DNA of 64,000 nt from Pseudomonadota bacterium (GTDB lineage Bacteria; Pseudomonadota; Gammaproteobacteria; Xanthomonadales; Rhodanobacteraceae): contig JAJYSM010000003.1 in assembly GCA_021793575.1 (NCBI GenBank), forward strand, positions 1-64,000. The letters run 5' to 3'. The position numbers and the translations under genes are program-made. The notes beneath the pieces are model-generated. The model ran no database searches. It saw only the letters and a list, made by a program, of their open reading frames with translations, and had not been told where the DNA came from. Positions 1 through 8,407 of the stretch are shown piece after piece; position 1 is the first letter of the stretch, and each line of letters starts with the position of its first letter.

Positions 1-79
1 CATTGCAAAAGCAGCAGCATAGCCGAGCCCGCTGGCTGGCTGAGCAGAAGCGGGCGTCGATGGGCGGAGTTTGGAGGAA

Positions 80-156
80 TGGTGCGCTCGGCGGGATTCG
101 AACCCACGACCACCGCCTTCGGAGGGCGGTACTCTATCCAGCTGAGCTACGAGCGC
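80..156 (-). tRNA. tRNA-Arg (anticodon CCG)
   Basis: Read on the minus strand this is a 77-nt cloverleaf with an encoded CCA end. The acceptor stem is GCGCTCG/CGAGCGC. The anticodon arm is CCGCC-CTCCGAA-GGCGG, giving anticodon CCG, which reads the arginine codon CGG. The T-arm contains the usual GGTTCGAATCC. Discriminator base A and CCA follow. All stems pair, so identity and boundaries are secure. It is a stand-alone tRNA with no neighbouring tRNA. tRNA-Arg genes are common integration targets, but no integrase lies beside it in this window. Confidence 0.97.
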
Positions 157-494
157 ACGGTGCCTGCGCGACGACGGCAGCCGAGGGCTCGCGTCGCGGG
201 AGCGCAGTATAGCGGAGGTTGCAGGCGGCGACGATCGGGGCTGCCTGCGGGCGTGGCGGATGGCGTGACAGGCCGTGCTGACGACATCCATGCATGCGGC
301 TGTCGAGCGCACGCTCACTGCAGCTTTTTGATCGAACGGTTGACCCGGTGTGCAGCAAGAGCCGGCGGGCAGTGCCCGCCGGCTTCCAGCCGTGCCGTGT
401 CGCCTGGCGCGGCGGAGATGATGGCGAGCACCCGCGGATGGGAGCGGGGCCGGAGCATGCGCATCTCCCCGGCAGGGAGATGCGCCGGCGATCC
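157..494. other. Intergenic region with two perfect hairpins
   Basis: This gap between the tRNA and the M61 peptidase gene has no convincing gene. It holds two perfect inverted repeats. One is at 361-383, with a 10-bp stem GCCGGCGGGC and a 3-nt loop. The other is at 459-485, with an 11-bp stem GCGCATCTCCC and a 5-nt loop. The second lies only about 10 nt after the peptidase stop codon and is the likely transcription end of that minus-strand gene. Neither is followed by a clear T-tract, so calling either an intrinsic terminator is uncertain. Confidence 0.5.
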
Positions 495-2393
495 TCAGCG
501 CGGCTTGAGCAGCGCGTCGAGCGTGTCGGGCTTGCTGGTGTCGCGCACCAGGTGCGGGTACTTCAGGCCGCCGTGGTAGTCGATGCGCACGGTCTTGTAC
601 TCGTCGAAGTTCTTCAGCAGTAGTTCGACCGGCTGGCTCTTGTCGCTGGCCGCGGCGGCGACGGCGTCGGTGAGCGCCTCGCTGCTGTATTCGTGGCCGT
701 TGACGGCGACCACGGTCATGCCCGGCGAGATGCCGGCCTTGAACGCCGGGCCGTCCCACAGCACGTCGCCGATGGCGCCGCCCTTGCCCACCGAAAGGCC
801 GAGCGAGTAGGTGAGGTCGGCAAAGTGACGGTACGCCTCGACTGCCTTCACCGCGGCGGAGGGCTGGTCGGTGTAGACCAGCTTCCAGCCGTGCGCCTCG
901 ATGCCGCCGATCAGCGGGCCATGGCCGTCCAGACGGCTGCGCAGGTAGCTGGCCCAGTCGAACGGCTGGATCGCGTTGAGCGTCTTGACCACGTCGTCGA
1001 AGGTGTAGGTGCTGGTGACGAAGCTGCCGTTGTCCATGCCGAAGAACGCCTTGGCGAAATCGTCGATGGTGTGCTTGCCGTGGCTCAGCGCGCGCAGCTT
1101 GCCGTCGACATCGAGCCAGATCATCTGGCCGGCGGAGTAGTAGTCCTCGCTGCCCTGGTAGTTGCGGTACGGCAGCGGCGCGCGCTCGGCGATGATCGGG
1201 TCGTTGGTGGTGTCCTGCACGTTGCGCCAGCTGGCCAGGCCCGGGCGACCCTTGTCGTAGGTGGCGGCCACGTAGGCCAGCATGTCGCGCGTCTGCTGCG
1301 CGTTCCACAGGCCCGAACGCGCCGCCATCACGTAGCCCCAGAACTGGGTCTGGCCCTCGTACACCCACAGCAGCGAGTCCTGCATCGGCACGTTGAAGTT
1401 GGGCGTCCACAGGTCGGCCGGGCGGCGGAACTTGCCGTCCCACGAGTGGTTGAACTCGTGCGGCAGCAGGTCGCGCATCAGCACGTTCTTGTCCCACTCG
1501 GTGAAGTAGCCGGTGCCCACGCCGTCCTCGCTGGACTGGTGATGCTCCAGCCCGTTGCCGCCCATCTTGTCGCTCAGCGAAAACAGGAAGTCGTAGTGGC
1601 TGTAGTGGTGCGCGCCGTACAGCTTGTACATCTGCTGCACCAGGTTCCGGTGCGCCTGCAGCTGCGCCGGGGTGATCACCAGATACTTCGGCGCATCCGC
1701 CACGATGTCCATGTGCACCGGCGTCTTGGCGCCGGGATCGAGATCGACGCGCTTGAAGTAGCGGCCGGCGTAGATCGGCGAATCGACCAGCGTGTTGTAG
1801 GTGGTCGGCTTGAAATGCACCGTATCGCCGTCGCGCGAGGCAACCTCCAGCGCGCTGCCGAACTGCCAGCCGGCGGGGAACGTCACGCTGGCCTGGGTGG
1901 TGATGTCGCGGCTGTAGTAACCGGCCGGATACAGCGTGTTGGCGTTCCACTGCAGGTTCAACATCTCCGGCGTCATCACCACGCGGCCCTCGTGCGAGCT
2001 CTGCGGCGTGAGGTACTGGAACGCCACGTCGACGCTGCTGACGCCCTGCGGCACGGTGACATGGAACGCGAACACGTTGAGCGGATCGCGCAGCCATGGC
2101 AGCGTCTTGCCGTTGGCAGTCACCACCAGCCCGGCCAGCTTGTCGATCGGCCCATTCGGCGCGTGGTTGCCCGGCAGCCACTGCGGATACAGCAGGGTCA
2201 GCGGGCCCGGCTGCACCGGCAGCGTCTCGTGCACGCGAAAGATGCGGTGGCCCACGTCGCTGGCATCCACGCGGACCTGCAGGGTGCCCGGATACGGCAC
2301 ATCCTGCGGCGCCGGGACATCCGCCAGCGCGGCGAAGCTGATCAGGCCGAGGGCGCCGGCGACAAGGGCAGAAGCAAAGCGGGTGACTTTCAA
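495..2393 (-). CDS. Secreted M61-family metallopeptidase (glycyl aminopeptidase-like) with C-terminal PDZ
   Basis: This 632-residue protein belongs to peptidase family M61, zinc aminopeptidases that prefer N-terminal glycine or alanine. A signal peptide (residues 1 to about 24, ending ALA) predicts export to the periplasm. The N-terminal beta-rich domain is followed by the catalytic domain. Zinc motif HEFNH is at 312-316 with the third ligand in YEGQTQ near 346, and the family motif GLEHHQS is just before. A PDZ-like domain occupies roughly 515-610, containing GDVLWDGPAFKAGISPGM. The length is normal for the family. It stands alone and is divergent from the diguanylate cyclase gene. All zinc-site residues appear intact. 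The physiological substrate cannot be read from sequence. Confidence 0.93.
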   Translation of the reverse strand: MKVTRFASALVAGALGLISFAALADVPAPQDVPYPGTLQVRVDASDVGHRIFRVHETLPVQPGPLTLLYPQWLPGNHAPNGPIDKLAGLVVTANGKTLPWLRDPLNVFAFHVTVPQGVSSVDVAFQYLTPQSSHEGRVVMTPEMLNLQWNANTLYPAGYYSRDITTQASVTFPAGWQFGSALEVASRDGDTVHFKPTTYNTLVDSPIYAGRYFKRVDLDPGAKTPVHMDIVADAPKYLVITPAQLQAHRNLVQQMYKLYGAHHYSHYDFLFSLSDKMGGNGLEHHQSSEDGVGTGYFTEWDKNVLMRDLLPHEFNHSWDGKFRRPADLWTPNFNVPMQDSLLWVYEGQTQFWGYVMAARSGLWNAQQTRDMLAYVAATYDKGRPGLASWRNVQDTTNDPIIAERAPLPYRNYQGSEDYYSAGQMIWLDVDGKLRALSHGKHTIDDFAKAFFGMDNGSFVTSTYTFDDVVKTLNAIQPFDWASYLRSRLDGHGPLIGGIEAHGWKLVYTDQPSAAVKAVEAYRHFADLTYSLGLSVGKGGAIGDVLWDGPAFKAGISPGMTVVAVNGHEYSSEALTDAVAAAASDKSQPVELLLKNFDEYKTVRIDYHGGLKYPHLVRDTSKPDTLDALLKPR

Positions 2394-2615
2394 GCGATTC
2401 TCCGGTGAGCTGAGGGCAAAGCCACCGCGCGAAAACCTGTCGCGACATGGACTCAGATGGCGGATGCTAGCCCCCAGCCGCCATGCTTAACCCATGCCGA
2501 AGGTCACGGCCGGCGTCCGGAAACACCGCAGGCCCGCGGATCGCAGCCGATAATGGCACCCGTCTTGCATCACTCAGGCGATGGCGGGTTTCTGCCCCGC
2601 CGACCGAGACCCCGC

Positions 2616-3689
2616 ATGCTCGCCGTGTTCGTCAGCGTTCCACCGGACGCCGACGCGAATCAGCGCCGCGAATTCACGCACTACCTGGCGCAGCGCATGC
2701 GCCCGGTGATCCGTGCGCTGATGCTGGTGGCGGTGTTCGGCTATGTCGCCGGCACGGCGGCCAGCGCGTTGGTCGCCGCCAGCACGGTGCCGCTGTGGCT
2801 GCGCCTGCTGCCGATGTTGCCGCTGCTGCTGGTGGCCGCCTGCAGCGGGCGCGCCCAGCGACCGTGGCAGCTCAGCGTGCTGACGCTGAGCTGCGTGCTG
2901 CTGCTGGAGATCGGCAGCAACCTCAATGGATTCGGTCGGCTGCAGGGCCTGCCGTGGGTGATGCCGGGCACCCTGCTGATACCGGTGGCCTCGGCGGCGA
3001 TCTGGCTGGCACGCTGGGATTTCATCGCCGGCATGGTGCTGTGCGCGCTCGGGCCGATGCCGATGTTGCTGCTTGGCGATGCCGACTACGCACAGGTTTT
3101 TCCGTACTTGGTGTATCTGGTGATCGCCATTGCGCTGGCCAGCGTGCTGCGCGCCTTCATGGCGCGCACGCAGTTCGAGCATTTCCGGCTGGAGCGGCAG
3201 CTGCGCGAGCAGGCCAGCACCGACGGCCTCACCGGCCTGCTGCGGCGCAACCGCTTTCTGGAACTGGCGCGGCTCGCGCTGGACGAGGCGCGGCGCCAGC
3301 AGCAGCCGGCCTGCATGCTCTATCTGGATGCCGACCGCTTCAAGCAGCTCAACGACAGCCACGGTCACGCCGCCGGCGATGCCGCACTGGTCGCGCTGGC
3401 CGCCGCGCTGCGTGCTCAGACGCGCCAGAGCGACCTGATCGGGCGCATCGGCGGCGAGGAGTTCGGCCTGCTGCTGCCCGGCCTCGATCTGGCGCAGGCC
3501 AGCCAGCGTGCCGAGCGGCTGCGCGTGGCGATGCACGAGGTCCGGCGCCCGGACGGTCCGCTTACCGTCAGCATCGGCGTGGCTGCGCGCAGTACGCCCG
3601 ACGAGCCGCTCGAATCACTGCTGGCCCGCGCCGACAAGGCCATGCGTCAGGCCAAGGCCGACGGCCGCGACCGCATCGTCTGCGCCTGA
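2616..3689 (+). CDS. Membrane-anchored diguanylate cyclase (GGDEF)
   Basis: This protein of about 357 residues makes cyclic di-GMP from two GTP. The N-terminal half holds about six hydrophobic segments with no recognisable sensor family. The C-terminal GGDEF domain starts at STDGLTGLLRR. The active-site motif is GGEEF (about residues 279-283). An RQSD motif five residues upstream is the inhibitory I-site, so product feedback control is expected. The ORF is open from 2457, but the residues before MLAVFVSV look non-coding, so I chose the ATG at 2616. ATG 2553 is an alternative. It runs convergently into the permease gene with a 25-nt gap. Confidence 0.9.
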   Translation: MLAVFVSVPPDADANQRREFTHYLAQRMRPVIRALMLVAVFGYVAGTAASALVAASTVPLWLRLLPMLPLLLVAACSGRAQRPWQLSVLTLSCVLLLEIGSNLNGFGRLQGLPWVMPGTLLIPVASAAIWLARWDFIAGMVLCALGPMPMLLLGDADYAQVFPYLVYLVIAIALASVLRAFMARTQFEHFRLERQLREQASTDGLTGLLRRNRFLELARLALDEARRQQQPACMLYLDADRFKQLNDSHGHAAGDAALVALAAALRAQTRQSDLIGRIGGEEFGLLLPGLDLAQASQRAERLRVAMHEVRRPDGPLTVSIGVAARSTPDEPLESLLARADKAMRQAKADGRDRIVCA

Positions 3690-3714
3690 GCCACCGCGCA
3701 CGCGGCGGCGCGTT

Positions 3715-5220
3715 TCAGGCGTGGCTGGCCAGCCGGCTGTGGCGGATGCCGTAGCCGAAGTAGATCACGCAGCCCAGCGCCATCCAGATCACGAAGCGCT
3801 CGTAGGTGATCCACGGCAGGCCGTAGATCAGCACCGCGGAAAACGCGATGCCCAGCGGCGCGGTGAACCACACCGCCGGCGTCTTGAAATGGCGCGGCAG
3901 CTGCGGCCGGCGCACGCGCAGCAGCAGCACCGCAGCACAGATGATGATGAACGCGCTGAGCGTGCCGATGTTCACCAGCTCGGCCACTTCGCCAATCGGC
4001 AGCAGGCCCGCCACCACCGCCGTGAACAGCCCGAGGATGAGGGTGGGCCGCGCCGGCGTGCCGAAGCGCGGGCTCACTTTCGCAAACCAGCCAGGCAGCA
4101 GGCCGTCGCGCGCCAGCGCAAACCAGATCCGCGCCGCGCCCAGCATGAAGGCGAACAGCACGCTGGTGACGCCGATCACCGCCGCCGCCGCGACGGTGAT
4201 GCTGAGCCAGTTGAGGCCGATCGAGGCGAACGCGTCGGACACCGAGGCGTCGCCGCCCAGGTTGTGGTACGAGGTGATGCCGGTGAGCACCAGCGACACC
4301 GCGATATACAACACCATCGCCACCGCCAGCGACAGCAGCACCGCGCGCGGCAGGTCGCGCTGCGGATGCTTCGCCTCCTCCGCCGCGGTGGTCAGCGTGT
4401 CGTAGCCGAACACCGCGAAAAACACCACGCTGGCGCCGGTCAGTACGCCCTGCCAGCCGAAGTGGCCGACACCGGTCGCGGCATCGACCACGCGCGGCGG
4501 GATGAACGGATGCCAGTTCGCGGGGTGGATGTAGAACACGCCCACGCCGACCACCAGCAACACGCCGATCACCTTGATCGCCACCACCGCCGTGTTGAAG
4601 CGCGCGCCCCATTCGGTACGCACGGTGAGCAGCACGGCCACGGCCATCGACACCACGGCGGCAATCACGTTGAAGCGGTGGCCGTCGCCGGGCGCGGCGA
4701 TGGCGGTGCTGCCATGCAGCCCGAACAGCTGCTGCAGGTAATACTCCATCGTCGGCGCGCTCATGCTCTGCTGCGCCCACACCGGCAGATGCACGCCGGC
4801 CGAGCTCAGCAGCACCTGCACGTAGCCGGACCAGCCGATCGCCACCACCGCCACCACCAGCGCGTATTCCAGCAGCAGATCCCAGCCGATGATCCACGCG
4901 GCGAATTCGCCGAGCACCGCATAGCCGTAGGTATACGCGCTGCCGGTGACCGGGATCAGCCCGGCGAATTCGGCGTAGCACAGCGCAGCGCAGGCGCTGC
5001 CGGAACCGGCGATGAGAAAACTCAGCACCACCGCCGGCCCCGCATTGGCGGCGGCCTGCTGGCCGGCCAGCACGAAGATGCCGACCCCGATGATGCCGCC
5101 GATGCCGATCGCGGTGAGCTGCCACAGCCCCAGCACGCGGCGGAAATCGCGCCGCGTGACCACCTCGGTCTGCAGCTGTTCGATCGACTTGTGCCGCACC
5201 AGCTTGCTGAAGAAACCCAT
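3715..5220 (-). CDS. APC-superfamily amino acid permease (cationic amino acid transporter-like)
   Basis: This 501-residue protein has about 12 to 14 transmembrane segments. The APC signature GIGGIIGVGIFVLAG lies in TM1 (about 40-54) and a conserved SSVLFAF-like stretch lies later. Overall arrangement and length match the CAT/YfnA branch of the amino acid-polyamine-organocation superfamily, which takes up amino acids by proton symport in the inner membrane. The ATG is preceded by a GGGGGT ribosome-binding sequence. It is a single gene, convergent with the diguanylate cyclase and divergent from the methyltransferase. The substrate (cationic or broad neutral amino acid) cannot be decided from sequence. 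Confidence 0.93.
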   Translation of the reverse strand: MGFFSKLVRHKSIEQLQTEVVTRRDFRRVLGLWQLTAIGIGGIIGVGIFVLAGQQAAANAGPAVVLSFLIAGSGSACAALCYAEFAGLIPVTGSAYTYGYAVLGEFAAWIIGWDLLLEYALVVAVVAIGWSGYVQVLLSSAGVHLPVWAQQSMSAPTMEYYLQQLFGLHGSTAIAAPGDGHRFNVIAAVVSMAVAVLLTVRTEWGARFNTAVVAIKVIGVLLVVGVGVFYIHPANWHPFIPPRVVDAATGVGHFGWQGVLTGASVVFFAVFGYDTLTTAAEEAKHPQRDLPRAVLLSLAVAMVLYIAVSLVLTGITSYHNLGGDASVSDAFASIGLNWLSITVAAAAVIGVTSVLFAFMLGAARIWFALARDGLLPGWFAKVSPRFGTPARPTLILGLFTAVVAGLLPIGEVAELVNIGTLSAFIIICAAVLLLRVRRPQLPRHFKTPAVWFTAPLGIAFSAVLIYGLPWITYERFVIWMALGCVIYFGYGIRHSRLASHA

Positions 5221-5342
5221 TGTCTGACCCCCGTGAGCAAGCGGCGATCATAGCGAATACCTGTCCAGCTGCCTGCATGCGCGCTGCCTTACAGCGACGC
5301 GAACGGCTAGACTTCCAGCCCTGCTTCCATGCGAGCTCGCTG

Positions 5343-6248
5343 ATGAAGTCCCTGCTGCACCGATTGCGCAGAAAACTGGGCGACATCATCGGCACCACGA
5401 TTGCTCGTCCGGGCTTCTATTCACCCTTGGTGGACATTGCCGAAGTCATTCAGCGCGGCGATGACTTCTGGCGACCGCACGCGGACAGCATCGGCATTGA
5501 CTTCCGCGCCCGGCAACAAATCGAACTGCTGCAGGCGTGTGCCCCCTGGCTGGCGCAGTACGACTACCCGGTGAATGGCGCGGTGGATACGCAACTCGAC
5601 GCGTTCTATGACAACAACAGCCAGTTCGGTTATCTGGACGCGCGCATGTTGTTCGCCTTGATGCAGCTATGGCGACCGACCCGGATCATCGAGGTCGGCT
5701 CGGGCTATTCGACCCTGCTGATGGAAGACGTCAATCGCCGCCTGCTTGGCGGAGTCACCCGGATCACGGCGATCGAACCGTTTCCGCGCGCCTTCATGGG
5801 CCGGCTGCGCGAGCGCGGAGTCAATCTGATCGAACAGAAGGTGCAGGACGTGGCGCTTGCGCATTTCGCTGCGCTTGAGGCGGGCGACGTGCTGTTCATC
5901 GACTCCTCGCATGTGGTGAAGACCGGTTCGGATGTCAATCGACTGGTGTTCGAGATCCTGCCGCAGCTGCCTGCTGGAGTGCGCATCCACTTCCACGACA
6001 TCTTCCTGCCGCAAGAATATCCGCAGTCATGGATCCGCGAGGGTCGTTCGTGGAGCGAGCAATACCTGGTACGCGCGTTGCTGCAATTCGGCGCCAGCCA
6101 TTTTCGTGTGCTGTTCGGCAGTGCCTATGCCGCCAGCTGTCTGCCCGATGCGGTAGCCAGCGCGCTAGGTGGCCCGCCACAGGGCGGCGGCAGCCTGTGG
6201 ATCGAGAAGCTCTCGCCCCGCCAGTCACCCGGCGACTCAAGCCACTGA
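5343..6248 (+). CDS. Class I SAM-dependent methyltransferase (Methyltransf_24-like)
   Basis: This protein of about 301 residues has a Rossmann methyltransferase core. The SAM-binding motif I is IIEVGSGYST (about 118-127) and the acidic end of strand 4 is VLFIDSSHV. This layout is typical of Methyltransf_24 proteins, often linked to surface glycan or small-molecule methylation, but the acceptor is unknown. The track ORF starts at 5220 inside the divergent permease start region. The ATG at 5343 gives the more natural N-terminus MKSLLHRLRRK. The last 12 bases overlap the 3' end of the convergent desaturase-like gene. Confidence 0.85.
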   Translation: MKSLLHRLRRKLGDIIGTTIARPGFYSPLVDIAEVIQRGDDFWRPHADSIGIDFRARQQIELLQACAPWLAQYDYPVNGAVDTQLDAFYDNNSQFGYLDARMLFALMQLWRPTRIIEVGSGYSTLLMEDVNRRLLGGVTRITAIEPFPRAFMGRLRERGVNLIEQKVQDVALAHFAALEAGDVLFIDSSHVVKTGSDVNRLVFEILPQLPAGVRIHFHDIFLPQEYPQSWIREGRSWSEQYLVRALLQFGASHFRVLFGSAYAASCLPDAVASALGGPPQGGGSLWIEKLSPRQSPGDSSH

Positions 6249-7505
6249 AGTGAGATCGGCTTCCGCGCCTCGTGGACGCTGGCCGACAACCCACGGCAGC
6301 GCCAGCGCACTGAGTCCGAACAGCGCGGCGATGGCCAAGGCGATATGGCCGTCCAGACGGCTATCGCCGAACCACTGCCCGGTCAGCAGCGGCAGCAGCG
6401 CCGTGGCCAGCAGCCGCAGCGCTTCCGCCCACGGCGCCCAGCGCCGCCCTTCCATCAGCGCGCCCAGCACGCACAGGCCCGCCACCAGATAGGCGGCATA
6501 GGCCAGCAGCGTCGGCAGGCGCGCCGTGGCGGCCAGGCCGAGAAACTGCGTGGCCATCGCCAGCAGCAGCGCGAACTGCAGCAGCACATACACCGTCAGC
6601 GCCCGCGACAGCGGCGGATCGAAGCGCTCACCGCTCATCACGAAGGCCGGCTTCGGATAACGCGCCGCCACGTCGGCCGGCCGCCAGCCCGGCGGCTGCA
6701 GCCAGATCAGCAGCTTGTCGCGCCAGCGCCGCGCGTGCCATGCATCCACCGCCGTACTCCAGTACACCTCGGCATTCGCCCACAACGGGTTCCAGCTGCG
6801 CAGCGGCGAGCGCGTGCCGTACACCGGCGGCTCGTCGTCGCACTCCTCCACGAACGTGCCGAACAGCCGGTCCCACACGATCAGGATGCCGCCGTAGTTG
6901 CGGTCGAGGTAGCGCTCGTTCACCGCGTGATGGGCGCGGTGGTTGGACGGCGAGCAGAACACGCGATCGAACCAGCCGAGTCGGCCGATCTGTTCGGTAT
7001 GCACCCAGAACTGGTACAGCAGGTCGACCAGCGCCACCATCACGAACACGTCCAGCGGCACCCCGAGCAGCGCCAGCGGCAGATAGAACAGCCAGCCCAG
7101 CAGCACGCCGCTGCCGGTCTGGCGCAGCGCGGTGGACAGGTTGTAGTGCTCGCTCTGGTGATGCACCACGTGCGCGGCCCACAGGATGTTCACGCGGTGG
7201 CCGCAGCGGTGCAGCCAGTAGTAGCAGAAGTCGTACAGCAGCAGCGCCAGCGCCCATACCCACACGCTGTGCGGCGGCAGCGCGAACAGCGCCAGATGCT
7301 GCACGCACCACGCATAGATGCCGAACGTCAGCAGCTTGCCGAACACGCCGACGATCTGCGAGATCACCCCCAGCCCGATGCTGCTGACCGCATCGTTGCC
7401 GGCATACGCACGCCGACCGCGCCGGTGCGCCACCAGCAGCTCCAGCGCGATCAGCGCAAAGAACACCGGCGTGGCCCAGCGAATGATGGTTTCCTGCAGG
7501 TGCAT
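6237..7505 (-). CDS. Sterol desaturase / fatty acid hydroxylase family membrane protein
   Basis: This protein of 422 residues is a di-iron membrane oxygenase of the fatty acid hydroxylase superfamily. The histidine clusters are present: HRCGH, HVVHH and NHRAHH, with an additional HTEQIG. They lie between hydrophobic segments in the first 230 residues. After the catalytic domain comes a further C-terminal region of about 120 residues with four or so hydrophobic helices, the arrangement seen in alkylglycerol-monooxygenase-like proteins. I chose the start at 7505 because GGAGGGG sits about 6 nt upstream; the track start at 7550 has no such site. The gene ends inside the convergent methyltransferase gene. 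The likely role is hydroxylation or desaturation of a lipid; the substrate is unknown. Confidence 0.88.
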   Translation of the reverse strand: MHLQETIIRWATPVFFALIALELLVAHRRGRRAYAGNDAVSSIGLGVISQIVGVFGKLLTFGIYAWCVQHLALFALPPHSVWVWALALLLYDFCYYWLHRCGHRVNILWAAHVVHHQSEHYNLSTALRQTGSGVLLGWLFYLPLALLGVPLDVFVMVALVDLLYQFWVHTEQIGRLGWFDRVFCSPSNHRAHHAVNERYLDRNYGGILIVWDRLFGTFVEECDDEPPVYGTRSPLRSWNPLWANAEVYWSTAVDAWHARRWRDKLLIWLQPPGWRPADVAARYPKPAFVMSGERFDPPLSRALTVYVLLQFALLLAMATQFLGLAATARLPTLLAYAAYLVAGLCVLGALMEGRRWAPWAEALRLLATALLPLLTGQWFGDSRLDGHIALAIAALFGLSALALPWVVGQRPRGAEADLTSVA

Positions 7506-7609
7506 CGCAACCCCTCCGCTTCGATCGCGCTGTGCCGTTGCGCCATTCACCAGCCGACAGTCCTGGCGACGAAGCCGCAGTGTAAGTCAGCTTCGTCCCG
7601 CGCTGCCGC

Positions 7610-8407
7610 TCAGCCGCCGACGCGGGACGGCAGCCGCAGCCGATCGGTGAACAGCCCGTCCACGCCCAATGCCAGCAGTCGCGCGGCAGTGCGTGCGCGG
7701 TTGACGGTGTAAACGCGCAGTGCGAGACCGGCGTGGTGCACCGCCCGCACATCGGCGGCGCGCAACCCGCGCCATTCACAATGCAGCGCTTCCGCGCGCA
7801 ACACCTGCGCCACGCGGATGTCGCTGCGGGAAAAGCGCTCATGCAGACAGGCCAGCGGCAGCGCCACCGCCAGTGCATCGAGCTGCGCGCGCGCCGCCTG
7901 CAGTGCCGTCGGCGAGAATGACGACAGCAGCGGTGCCGGCACCGCCGGGTGCCGCCGCGCCCACGCGGCGGTGCGCGTCGCTACCGCGTGGCCGGTGGCG
8001 ACCTCGGTGCCCGGACAGGGCTTGATTTCGAGGTTCAGCCAGACCCCATGGGTGGCGGCAAACGCCAGCACCTGATCGAGGCTGGCCAGCGGCTCGCCGC
8101 GATAGCGCGCGCTGTGCCAGGCGCCGGCGTCCAGCCGTTGCAACCGCGCCCACGGCCATGCCGCCGCCGGGCCGTGCGCATCGGTGGTACGCGTCAGGGT
8201 GTCGTCGTGCAGCAGATAGGGCACGCCGTCGCTGCTGAGCTTCACATCGCATTCGAAGGCGCGGAAACCTGCCGCCAGCCCGGCCCGGAAAGCCGCCAGC
8301 GTGTTCTCCGGTGCCGCGCTGCCGCCGCCGCGGTGAGCCAGCCAGCGCCGGTCGATAGCGGCGCCATCGCGGCCAGTCACGCGATCATCCGGCGCAGCGG
8401 ACGTCAT
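7610..8407 (-). CDS. ugpQ: Glycerophosphodiester phosphodiesterase, last gene of the G3P operon
   Basis: This 265-residue protein hydrolyses glycerophosphodiesters to glycerol-3-phosphate and an alcohol. The GDPD motifs are clear: HRGG near residue 26, APENT, FECDVKLSSDG and LHDDTLTRTTD. There is no signal peptide, which fits the cytoplasmic UgpQ type. Its start overlaps the glpD stop by 4 bp (ATGA), so the two are translationally coupled. It lies at the end of a ugpB-A-E-C-glpD-ugpQ operon. G3P released from imported diesters would pass straight to GlpD. Confidence 0.93.
   Translation of the reverse strand: MTSAAPDDRVTGRDGAAIDRRWLAHRGGGSAAPENTLAAFRAGLAAGFRAFECDVKLSSDGVPYLLHDDTLTRTTDAHGPAAAWPWARLQRLDAGAWHSARYRGEPLASLDQVLAFAATHGVWLNLEIKPCPGTEVATGHAVATRTAAWARRHPAVPAPLLSSFSPTALQAARAQLDALAVALPLACLHERFSRSDIRVAQVLRAEALHCEWRGLRAADVRAVHHAGLALRVYTVNRARTAARLLALGVDGLFTDRLRLPSRVGG

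Noticed and set aside
3647-5398. 583-residue minus-strand ORF
   Set aside because: Out-of-frame shadow of the permease gene on the same strand; no hydrophobic helices.
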